From: Saccharophagus degradans 2-40
GTDB lineage: Bacteria > Pseudomonadota > Gammaproteobacteria > Pseudomonadales > Cellvibrionaceae
Assembly: GCF_000013665.1 (NCBI RefSeq)
Contig: NC_007912.1
Span: 2,032,501-2,096,500 of the forward strand
DNA: 64,000 nucleotides
Direction of reading: 5' to 3'
Part shown: one piece after another, positions 8,266 to 16,335 of the stretch
Numbering within the stretch: the first letter of the stretch is position 1
Layout: each line of letters opens with the position of its first letter
Notes under the pieces: model-generated
What the model saw: the letters and a program-made list of their open reading frames with translations, nothing else
Told to the model about the DNA's origin: nothing
Databases searched by the model: none
Translations under genes and position numbers: made by a program

Positions 8266-10740
8266 TTAAACACTGCGTTTTTTCCTACACAACAACAAAG
8301 CGATAAGAGCTATAAGAATATAGCCGGGTATATTGCCACCACCAGAGCTGTTGTTACTTGGTTCTGATGGTGTGCTGGGCGTGGTTGGGGTTGTTGGCGT
8401 TGTGGGTTGATTCTGTAGTTGTATCGAAACAGTGGCGTTAGCTAATTGAGTGTTTATCGCATTTTGCAGGTTTATTTCTAAGATAGATGCTGCACTTAGT
8501 TCGGTTAAAGCGCTGGCGGGTACGCTTACAACTTTATTGGCCGCTTCGCCATCTGCCCATTCAATAGTGCCATTTGCAACTGCAGTGCTTGCGCTATTGA
8601 CTGTTAAGCTAACTTCGTAATTTACACTTACTGCACTGCTTATGCCGCCTAGTCGTTGAGCAACAAACATGAATGGCTGATCGTTTGCAGCAGGCGCAGA
8701 TTGGTTGGCCATTAGCTGGATTGTATTGGTGCTACTGGGGTCGGCGACTTGAATATAGGCTAGTCCGCCATTTGTAAGTGTTGCGCCCCCTTGAGGGTTT
8801 TTAAGCCATAGTGCTGCGCTTTCTACCGATTCATCTGACCCATCAGCTGTAATAGTTAGTGTGACGCTTTTGCTTGCTGTTTCACCGTCGCTCCAGCTTA
8901 GGCTGGTGTTGTCGAGTGAAATATCCGAAGTAGTGGTAGTTAAGTGCTGTAATTCTAATTGCACTGTTGCTGCGCCAGTGCTGCCGTTTAGGCGTTCTAT
9001 GTTAATTTCTACTGTGTTGCCTTCCTCGCCAGAATATTGCTGAGTGCTAAACGTAAACTCACCTGCAGTGCTGGCTAGTGTTTTATCCTGAAGAATATAT
9101 AGGCCCGAATTAATATCGCTAATTGCAATTTTGCCACTTGGGTAGAATGGGTAGGCGCCCCAAGCACCGGAAAACTGAGTGGAGTCTGATGCGGGTACGG
9201 TATCGAAATAGCCTGTTCGAGTAATAGATTGCGGGTTGGTAATATCTAACACGGTTAACCCAGCGGTGTAGTTAGACATGTAGTAGCGATTGCCGCGCAC
9301 AAAGCCGTTGTGGTCGATAGTTCTGTTACTACTTTGCCAATTACCTGCAGGAACAGGGGAGCGCAAGTTACTCATGTTAAAGGCGCGTACTTGGGTTTGA
9401 GCGCCTGTATAAAACTCGTCTAACTCATCGTGCACAAATAGAGTTTGTGCATCTTCGCTCCACCAGCCGGAGTGCACATATTCACTATTGCTATAGGTTA
9501 TGGTAGATATGACTTCAGGGGCTGCAGGGTTGGTTAAATCGAGAATAACAATGGCATCTTCATTGAAATCTGCATATACAACGCAGTTATCTGCTTGGAG
9601 CGCGTTTATACAATCAGTGTTTTTTCTTGCGTCGTTAATTAATACCGAGCTGCCATCGTGCATGTAACCACTACCGGCTGTGCCCACTAGGTTGGGTGCG
9701 GTGGGAGTGGTGAGCGAGTAAACTCTGTTTACGCCACCGTTGGTGGCCCCCGCTATAGTTAAGCTAGCGGGCACGTTACTTTTTAGCGGGGCGCCAAAAG
9801 TGTAATCCACGCCGGCAATATAAACGTTGTGGGCAGATGTAATATCTGAAGCATAACTAACACTAGTAACGCTATTGGGTAGGCCTGTCATGTCAATAAC
9901 TGCTAGGCCTTGGTTTGCTTCGGTAGTTACGTAGGCATAGGCCTGCCAGCGTGCGGTGTTAGTTTCGTAATGTTGATATATTTTTATATCGCGCCAATCG
10001 TTGCGCAAACCATCGTCAGAGCCGACAACAAAAGGGTTTTCGCCATCGGTAATATCGACGACGGCTACACCGGTATCTAACCCAATAATACTGTATTCCC
10101 GTTGAGTGTTTAAATCGACAAAGCCCCAAATGTCGCTGCCACCGCTAGCATTTAGCGGTAAATCGTTGAATCCAACATGTGACAGGAGGTTAATGTTTTC
10201 GCACGGGAAATTGTTGGCGCTGTTATTCACGCAGTCGGCTTTACTGTGAGACTGCATCGTAGCGCTAAGTGTTTTAGAAAGCGCCTGCGTATTTGCTCGC
10301 TCAGCAGGGCGCATATGTTTTAAGTCGCTTACAACTCTGAAGCCTCGCTCTGCAAATAATGTGCGTTGCTGGGCAGGAATGCCAATTAAAGTTGTGGTGC
10401 TCTCTTCTGGTGTGGAGGCATTGAACTGCGTAACACGCGAATAACCGCCATATAAGCGATAGCTATTGGCAACAATGGTAAAAACGTCGTCTGTACTGTT
10501 AATTTGATAATCGCCCGCAGCAACGTACACACGGTCGGTTTTGGTCGATTGAGAAATAGCATAAATAACGGATTGGCAGGGGCGGAAAAGATTGGTGCAA
10601 TCGGACTCGTCTTGCCCATCGGCTGCCACATACCGCGCTATACCGCTGTCGGCAAAAGCGTTGGGTATGACGGTGACTGCCGCAACGCTAGCAACTAGCG
10701 CAAGCGGTTGTAAAAATGTTTGTAGGCGTAATCTTTCCAT
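8266..10740 (-). CDS. Choice-of-anchor B family surface protein with Calx-beta domain and GlyGly-CTERM tail
   Basis: The start at 10740 (MERLRLQTF) is preferred because it begins a clean signal peptide ending PNAFA-DS; an in-frame GTG lies at 10779. The mature protein has an N-terminal parallel-beta-like region (RYVAADGQDESDC...YGGYS), then LVIVD-type repeats (VAVVDITDGENPFVVGS, LAVIDMTGL, IVILDLTNPAAPEVIS, LTVLDITNPQSITRTGYF), then a Calx-beta-like domain near residues 570-680. It ends with a Thr/Pro linker, SGGGNIPG, a membrane segment and RKKRS: the GlyGly-CTERM sorting layout handled by rhombosortase. Exact function unknown; it probably sits at the cell surface beside the redox enzymes. 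Confidence 0.85.
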   Translation of the reverse strand: MERLRLQTFLQPLALVASVAAVTVIPNAFADSGIARYVAADGQDESDCTNLFRPCQSVIYAISQSTKTDRVYVAAGDYQINSTDDVFTIVANSYRLYGGYSRVTQFNASTPEESTTTLIGIPAQQRTLFAERGFRVVSDLKHMRPAERANTQALSKTLSATMQSHSKADCVNNSANNFPCENINLLSHVGFNDLPLNASGGSDIWGFVDLNTQREYSIIGLDTGVAVVDITDGENPFVVGSDDGLRNDWRDIKIYQHYETNTARWQAYAYVTTEANQGLAVIDMTGLPNSVTSVSYASDITSAHNVYIAGVDYTFGAPLKSNVPASLTIAGATNGGVNRVYSLTTPTAPNLVGTAGSGYMHDGSSVLINDARKNTDCINALQADNCVVYADFNEDAIVILDLTNPAAPEVISTITYSNSEYVHSGWWSEDAQTLFVHDELDEFYTGAQTQVRAFNMSNLRSPVPAGNWQSSNRTIDHNGFVRGNRYYMSNYTAGLTVLDITNPQSITRTGYFDTVPASDSTQFSGAWGAYPFYPSGKIAISDINSGLYILQDKTLASTAGEFTFSTQQYSGEEGNTVEINIERLNGSTGAATVQLELQHLTTTTSDISLDNTSLSWSDGETASKSVTLTITADGSDESVESAALWLKNPQGGATLTNGGLAYIQVADPSSTNTIQLMANQSAPAANDQPFMFVAQRLGGISSAVSVNYEVSLTVNSASTAVANGTIEWADGEAANKVVSVPASALTELSAASILEINLQNAINTQLANATVSIQLQNQPTTPTTPTTPSTPSEPSNNSSGGGNIPGYILIALIALLLCRKKRSV

Positions 10741-10803
10741 GGAGCATATTCCATTAGTTTGTAAGGCGTGCATTTGCACCCAGTAAGCGTGGTTTATTCA
10801 TTT

Positions 10804-10819
10804 ATTACGATAGCGTAAT
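10804..10819. promoter_or_regulatory. Possible operator in divergent promoter region
   Basis: ATTACG and CGTAAT arms separated by ATAG lie in the 226-base divergent region between the anchor-B gene and mbnP. The symmetry suits a dimeric regulator, but no matching regulator is encoded nearby. Confidence 0.3.
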
Positions 10820-10966
10820 TAGCGTGTATAGGGAATTCAGATACACTGCAAAATGCCTTCACATATGTAAAAAAATGTAGCCTACTTCTCAAATAGGATG
10901 GAGCCATACGGCGCAGCAGTGTAATAATCGCTTATTGAGTTTGTGCCTAAGGGGTAAGTCGGCAAA

Positions 10967-11770
10967 ATGTGTGTTCTCGATAAAAAGCAAGCTGCCTATG
11001 TAGGCGTATTGTTAATGGTGCTATTAATGGCTGCTTGTGGGCGTAAGCCTATGCTAGAAGTGGCTTTTGCATTACCGGAAGCGGCAGAGCACCAGCGTGT
11101 TGAATTTCTCGCTTTTTATATATCTAGCCCGTATTTTATTTTGAAAGATGGGCAAAAATTACCTGCCGTGTTGGATGATACTAAGCCGTGGCAATCTAAT
11201 ACCGTGGCGCTAATAAAATTGCATTGCCTTAGTGAAAATTGCGGTAGGCAATTAGTGTTAAAGCCGCCACGCACTAAAGCACACAACATTCAAGGGGTTG
11301 GGTTCGATATGGGGGTACCCTTCGAGCAAAATCACAGTAATCCGTTATTGGCGCCAGCACCTTTAAACGACGACGCAATGTTTTGGGTGTGGCAGCAGGG
11401 GCATAAATTTTTGCGTTTGGATTTATCTAGTACGGCGAGTCAAGGCGGCGTTGTTTTTCATATTGGTAGCGTGGGCTGCGCGGCAAGCTCTGTAATGCGA
11501 GCTCCTTCTTCTGCGTGTACTCAACCAAATATTTTAGCGCTGGAATTTCCTGTGTTCGATGTGAACGAAAATAAGTTGGAATTTCAATTGGCCTCTTTTG
11601 GTGCACCCGCGGGTAACGAAGTGTTGCATTGCACGGGGGATTACGCTGCTAAACTCGACTGTGCCGCGTTGTTTGGTCAACTGGGGATGAGTTTGAGCGA
11701 GGGGCGATGCGACCGCGTGTGTAATGCGGGCTATTTATTTTCGGTTGTGCAGCGTGGCATTAATGATTAA
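10967..11770 (+). CDS. mbnP: MbnP family copper-binding lipoprotein (metallo-mystery pair)
   Basis: A lipobox LLMAAC (Cys24) marks it as a lipoprotein. The mature part has eight further Cys: C87, C92, C171, C184, C222, C232, C248 and C252, fitting the 'four-Cys motif' metallo-mystery pair family. The segment MFWVWQQGHKFLRLDL with W140 and W142 matches the family block around the Trp that is oxidised to kynurenine by the MbnH partner to make a copper site (known for the methanobactin-associated pair). The next gene is that partner, overlapping by 8 bases. There are no methanobactin precursor genes here. Length of 267 residues is normal for the family. Confidence 0.85.
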   Translation: MCVLDKKQAAYVGVLLMVLLMAACGRKPMLEVAFALPEAAEHQRVEFLAFYISSPYFILKDGQKLPAVLDDTKPWQSNTVALIKLHCLSENCGRQLVLKPPRTKAHNIQGVGFDMGVPFEQNHSNPLLAPAPLNDDAMFWVWQQGHKFLRLDLSSTASQGGVVFHIGSVGCAASSVMRAPSSACTQPNILALEFPVFDVNENKLEFQLASFGAPAGNEVLHCTGDYAAKLDCAALFGQLGMSLSEGRCDRVCNAGYLFSVVQRGIND

Positions 11771-12959
11771 TCGCCTTCCTCTACCTTTAGCTAAGTATTA
11801 CGTGGTTTTTGGGCTGGGCATGCTCTTGGTATGTTTAGTTATTGCTTTTTCTTTTGCTTGCTTGCGCTCAGAGCCTACCCCCTACGTATGGCATTTACCT
11901 CCGGGGTTTCCTGAGCCTCCTGTCCCACCAGATAACCCCATGACGGTGGAAAAAGTAGAGCTGGGGCGTCACCTTTTTTACGAAAAGCAGCTATCAGGTA
12001 ACGGTTTGCAATCCTGCGCGAGTTGCCATCAGCAGGAATTAGCCTTCACCGACGGTGTAGCTATGCCTGTAGGGTCTACTGGGCAAGTGGTTAACCGCAA
12101 CAGTATGTCCTTAGTGAATGTGGCCTACAGCAGCCACTTTACGTGGGCGCACAACGGCTTGGCTAACCTCGAACAGCAGATTCTTATACCGTTATTTAAC
12201 GAGCAGCCGGTGGAGATGGGGCTCACGGGCGCGCAGGAGCGTGTGTTGGCCGCTTTGGCATCTGATAAGCAATACCAAGCCCTATTCGCAAAGGCATTTC
12301 CAGAAGCAAAAAGCATAACAATGGATAACGTGGTTAAAGCGTTGGCCTGCTTTGTGCGCTCGATTGTATCTTTTCGGTCTGCTTTCGATCGCTATGCGTA
12401 CTACGGTGACGATAGCGCGCTATCTGAGCAAGCGCTTGAGGGGTTGGCTCTGTTTATGTCAGAGCGGCTAGAGTGCCGCCACTGTCACTCTGGGTTTAAC
12501 TTTGCAGATACTTCACAACACGCCAGTGAAAAGGGGGAGCCGGACGCTTTTCACGTGACGGGGTTGTATTATCCATTAGGTTCATCTTTACAGCCGCAAT
12601 TGCAATCTGTTTTAGCTGGGATTGAAGTGGATAGGGGGCTATATCATGTGAGTGGTGTAGAGACCGATAAAGACCGCTTTAGAGCGCCTTCATTGCGTAA
12701 TATAGCGGTTACAGCCCCTTATATGCACGACGGCAGTATTCAGAGTTTGGAAGAAGTTTTGGACTTTTACAGCAGTGCTGGTAGACCCGCAATTTATGAC
12801 GGGTTTGGTGATGGCCGACTACACCCGCATAAGAGTTTGTTTATTAAGGGGTTTTCGTTAACTGAAGCCGAAAAAGCAGCATTGATGGCGTTTTTTTTAT
12901 CCTTGACGGATAACGACGTGTTAAGCGAAGCTAGGTGGTCGCAGCCTAGAAACGACTAA
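11763..12959 (+). CDS. mbnH: MbnH family di-heme enzyme (MauG/bCcP superfamily)
   Basis: Start ATG at 11763 overlaps the mbnP stop (ATGATTAA), implying translational coupling. A signal anchor (YYVVFGLGMLLVCLVIAFSF) leads to the periplasm. Heme motifs are C85-AS-C88-H89, followed by QQELAFTDG, and C238-RH-C241-H242. YMHDGSIQSLEEVLDFY near the C-terminus is typical of the superfamily. In the characterised pair the enzyme uses a bis-Fe(IV) state to oxidise a Trp of MbnP; by homology and adjacency this one should act on the upstream lipoprotein. Total of 398 residues. A second in-frame start at 11724 lies inside mbnP and would spoil the signal sequence. Confidence 0.88.
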   Translation: MINRLPLPLAKYYVVFGLGMLLVCLVIAFSFACLRSEPTPYVWHLPPGFPEPPVPPDNPMTVEKVELGRHLFYEKQLSGNGLQSCASCHQQELAFTDGVAMPVGSTGQVVNRNSMSLVNVAYSSHFTWAHNGLANLEQQILIPLFNEQPVEMGLTGAQERVLAALASDKQYQALFAKAFPEAKSITMDNVVKALACFVRSIVSFRSAFDRYAYYGDDSALSEQALEGLALFMSERLECRHCHSGFNFADTSQHASEKGEPDAFHVTGLYYPLGSSLQPQLQSVLAGIEVDRGLYHVSGVETDKDRFRAPSLRNIAVTAPYMHDGSIQSLEEVLDFYSSAGRPAIYDGFGDGRLHPHKSLFIKGFSLTEAEKAALMAFFLSLTDNDVLSEARWSQPRND

Positions 12960-13114
12960 TTCGCCCAAACGGGTGCAAATAACTAACAAAATGGAATGGT
13001 ACGGTAGGCGTAGTCAAACCTTTTCGTCTATTATGAATAATTATAGGTTGTTACCGTTAGCCTGCTACCCACGTAGCTCTAATCAACATGGATATAACCA
13101 CGGCTCAATGAAAC

Positions 13115-13741
13115 GTGATCAAGATTAAACCTGAGCTGCTTCAGTTCGGAACTGACCGCATCCGCGCCCTCAAATCGGGGTGGGGGAAAGGTGTCTTTTG
13201 TCTGTTAATCTTGGCGTTTTATAGCATTGCTTCTAGTGCGCAGGGGGTTCAGCGTAAGCTGGATGAATCGGTAGTGCGCGCATATGTTGTGGTGGCTATT
13301 CTCAAATACACCCAGTGGGGGCAGAATACACAGCCTCTAGATCAGCTCACCCTATGCAGTGTGGGCGAGCCGCTTTCGCAAAATTACCTCTCCAACGCTG
13401 TACGCTCTTTTGCCCACCCTAATGTTAAAGCATTTAACTACTACAACCTCGACGACAAAAACTCTTACCGTTTAGAAGACGGCACTCAGGTGGAAGCCAA
13501 GCATTGTGATGTGCTTGTTGTGGGGCCTGAATTTGATACAAGAAAAGCCTTAGGCGCTGATAAATCTGCTTTGTATATTTGCGATGGTCTTAAGCAAGGT
13601 GAGCAAGATTGCGCAGTAGAGCTAGGTTTAACGCGAGGCAAAGTATCTTTTGTGGTTGATTTAAATCACGCTCAATCTGCAGGTGCGGTATTTAGCTCCT
13701 CATTGCTAGAGTTGGCAGAAAGCATAGAGGGGCGTCGATAA
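13115..13741 (+). CDS. yfiR: YfiR family periplasmic inhibitor of a diguanylate cyclase
   Basis: The product of 208 residues begins at GTG (13115), with a hydrophobic export segment at about 27-43 (VFCLLILAFYSIASSAQG). The DUF4154/YfiR core follows: VRAYVVVAILKYTQW, LTLCSVGEP, KHCDVLVVG, LYICDGLKQGEQDC, VSFVVDLNHAQSAGAVFSSSLLELA. Four cysteines are at positions like those forming disulfides in Pseudomonas YfiR. In that system YfiR represses the membrane cyclase YfiN from the periplasm. It overlaps the next gene by one base (TAATG). No yfiB (outer-membrane partner) follows. Confidence 0.88.
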   Translation: MIKIKPELLQFGTDRIRALKSGWGKGVFCLLILAFYSIASSAQGVQRKLDESVVRAYVVVAILKYTQWGQNTQPLDQLTLCSVGEPLSQNYLSNAVRSFAHPNVKAFNYYNLDDKNSYRLEDGTQVEAKHCDVLVVGPEFDTRKALGADKSALYICDGLKQGEQDCAVELGLTRGKVSFVVDLNHAQSAGAVFSSSLLELAESIEGRR

Positions 13742-16212
13742 TGACTCCATCAACCCCTAAAAAGAGCTTTCGTACTCAAATAGGACGTGTGCTGTTAATT
13801 TCCCTCGGTTTGTCGTTGGGCGTGTTGTTTGTGAGTGTGTATTACTTGGGTGTTGCGCAGCAGCAAAAATGGATGGAGCGGGATATCGCGGTGTTGGCTG
13901 ATATTCTTGGCAATAGGTCGGTTGCAGCTTTAGATTTTTACGATCAAGACGCGGCTAAACGTAACCTAGTATCCAGTAGCTTTCACCCAGCCATAGATTT
14001 CGCGTGTTTATATAACCGCAGCGGTGAATTGTTTGCATACTTTAGTCGCACCAATTCTGGTATTTCTGGTATTTGTAGTTTGCCGCAAATTACCGACCGA
14101 CTGCAGCTAAACAGTTCACTAGGTTTAGGTAAATTAAAAGCCGGCACCAAAATTGTAGAAAACGCCAAAAACGATCAGATATACGTTTACTCCTCAGTTA
14201 CGTCCGTGGGCGATGTGGTGGGTGAGCTGGTTATTGTTGCTAATACTAAGCTTCTTAAAACCGGTCAGCGCGAGTTGCTGCTTATCCTTCTAGTGTTATT
14301 TGTTGTTGTTATGATCTCTGCGCTGCTTGTTTCACGGCGAATGCTAAGTAGTGCGTTATCCCCGCTTACACATTTACACAACACCGCAAAAAACATTTCG
14401 GTTAACTCGCTATCACGAGAGCGGGTTAAAAAAATTAGCGATGACGAAGTTGGCGAGCTTGTGGATGTGTTTAACGCCATGCTTAACAATTTAGCTAAAG
14501 AGAACGAAGCGTTAGTGGTGTCCGAAAGCCGATTTAGAACGTTAGCGGAAAGCGCCCCTATTGGTATTTTTCTTCGCAATGAGAATTTTGAAACCCTGTA
14601 TGTAAATGATCGTTGGTGTGCTATTACTGGCCAGCCGCATGGTTGCAGCAGGCAGGAATATCTAAAATCCATAAGCGACTACGACCTGCGTAACTACGAG
14701 GGCATGATAGAAGGACTGCGCAGTGGCAGCGTAGGGCAAACAATAGAGTATCGTTACCGCGCCCCGGGGCGTTTGAACGATCATATTTTAATGGAGTACG
14801 TAACGCCCCTTGAAGTTAAAGAAGGTGTTTCTGGCGAGCATCAAGTGCGTGGTTATGTAGGCTCGGTACTTGATGTTACCGAATTGAAAAACGCGCAGCA
14901 CGAACTTGAAAAACTGGCGTACTATGACCCGTTAACGCATTTACCCAACCGCCGCTATTTTAAAGATTACCTCGTTAAACAATTGCAGCTGGCCAAGGAG
15001 GAAGACTCCATTATGGCTGTGCTGTTGGTTGACCTGGATAACTTCAAGCGTATAAACGATACGCTGGGTCACGACGCCGGCGACATTTTGCTTTCAGTAT
15101 TGGCTGGTCGTATTAAGCAGCGTTTGCACTCGCAAGATTTGGTTGCAAGGATGGGCGGCGATGAATTTTATTTGGTGTTGCGCAACTTATCTTCACTGGC
15201 AGAAGTAGAAAAAATTACGAAGCGAGTAAGATCTGTACTAGCCAGTCCTATTCGTATTAAAAACCATTTTGTAGAAATTACGGCCTCAATTGGTGTGGCG
15301 AGTTACCCAGAAAATTGCGATACCCCCGAAGAGCTTATGCGTAATGCCGATATCGCACTCTATAAAGCGAAAGGCGACGGTCGAAATAGAGTGGCTTACT
15401 TTTCTGCTGAGTTAGATAGCCAATTGCGCGATAAAATGCGGTTAGAGTCGAAGTTGCGTCAAGCGGTTAGCTGCGAAGCCTTCGAAATTTATATTCAACC
15501 GCAATACGATTATAAAACGTCTAAATTTCGTTGGGCAGAAGTACTTATTCGTTGGGAAGACCCAGAAGAGGGTTTTATTCCACCGGATAAGTTTATAAAG
15601 CTTGCCGAAGAAACTGGCATTATTAACGACATTGACCAGTGGGTGTTGCGCGCTACCTGTAAGCTGTGGGCAGAGCATGGTGAAGCGTTGCGCGCTATTG
15701 GTATAGAAGGGGTATCTATGAACCTTTCTGCTCGCCAGTTTTATTCGAAAACTCTGTTCGCTTACGTCGAGGCGGTATTTGAAGAGTACGGCATTAACCC
15801 AAGTTGTATCTCGTTTGAAATTACTGAATCTATGGTAATTGAAAACATTGAAGGCGCCATTGAAACGATGGAGCGGTTGCGCAACATCGGCTCACGTATT
15901 TCTATAGATGATTTTGGTACGGGTTACTCGTCGCTTTCTTACTTGAAACGTTTGCCAATTGATAGCCTAAAAATAGACCGCTCCTTCATTATGGATATCC
16001 CCGGTGACACAAATGATGTTGCCATTACCTCTGCTATTATCGCAATGGCAGAAAAGCTTAACCTTTCGGTTATTGCTGAAGGTATAGAAACCAAAGAGCA
16101 GTGCGAATTCCTTGTCGAACAGGGCTGCTTCCATATGCAGGGTTATTACTTCGCCAAGCCTGCGCCTGTGCGCACCTTCCTAAAACCTCAGCTAAACGCT
16201 GCAGTAGAGTAA
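13741..16212 (+). CDS. YfiN-like membrane sensor with HAMP, PAS, GGDEF and EAL domains
   Basis: Of 823 residues, an N-terminal membrane segment (about 18-38) and a periplasmic CHASE8-like region (about 40-175) precede a second membrane segment (LLLILLVLFVVVMISALLVS, about 178-198) and HAMP. A PAS domain spans about 260-385. GGDEF (ARMGGDEFYLVL, near 471) has an intact active site, but the inhibitory RxxD site reads HSQD. The EAL domain keeps EVLIRW (near 600), EITES and DDFGTGYSSL, so both cyclase and phosphodiesterase may be active. Classical YfiN ends after GGDEF; PAS and EAL are additions. Coupling to yfiR points to periplasmic control of c-di-GMP. Confidence 0.92.
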   Translation: MTPSTPKKSFRTQIGRVLLISLGLSLGVLFVSVYYLGVAQQQKWMERDIAVLADILGNRSVAALDFYDQDAAKRNLVSSSFHPAIDFACLYNRSGELFAYFSRTNSGISGICSLPQITDRLQLNSSLGLGKLKAGTKIVENAKNDQIYVYSSVTSVGDVVGELVIVANTKLLKTGQRELLLILLVLFVVVMISALLVSRRMLSSALSPLTHLHNTAKNISVNSLSRERVKKISDDEVGELVDVFNAMLNNLAKENEALVVSESRFRTLAESAPIGIFLRNENFETLYVNDRWCAITGQPHGCSRQEYLKSISDYDLRNYEGMIEGLRSGSVGQTIEYRYRAPGRLNDHILMEYVTPLEVKEGVSGEHQVRGYVGSVLDVTELKNAQHELEKLAYYDPLTHLPNRRYFKDYLVKQLQLAKEEDSIMAVLLVDLDNFKRINDTLGHDAGDILLSVLAGRIKQRLHSQDLVARMGGDEFYLVLRNLSSLAEVEKITKRVRSVLASPIRIKNHFVEITASIGVASYPENCDTPEELMRNADIALYKAKGDGRNRVAYFSAELDSQLRDKMRLESKLRQAVSCEAFEIYIQPQYDYKTSKFRWAEVLIRWEDPEEGFIPPDKFIKLAEETGIINDIDQWVLRATCKLWAEHGEALRAIGIEGVSMNLSARQFYSKTLFAYVEAVFEEYGINPSCISFEITESMVIENIEGAIETMERLRNIGSRISIDDFGTGYSSLSYLKRLPIDSLKIDRSFIMDIPGDTNDVAITSAIIAMAEKLNLSVIAEGIETKEQCEFLVEQGCFHMQGYYFAKPAPVRTFLKPQLNAAVE

Positions 16213-16268
16213 CCTAAGTTCGGGCCTTGCAGCTTGAATTGTCATAATTATATTGTTAATCTCGCTTG

Positions 16269-16280
16269 GTAACCGGTTAC
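16269..16280. promoter_or_regulatory. LacI-type operator upstream of alpha-galactosidase
   Basis: GTAACCGGTTAC is a perfect 12-bp palindrome with the central CCGG-type dyad common to LacI-family sugar repressors. It lies 56 bases before the GH27 start codon. No LacI gene is in the window, so the repressor would be elsewhere. Confidence 0.6.
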
Positions 16281-16335
16281 ATATCCGCTTAGTGCGGTGA
16301 AATCACAATAAAACAACGGTCATTCGAGAGATATT

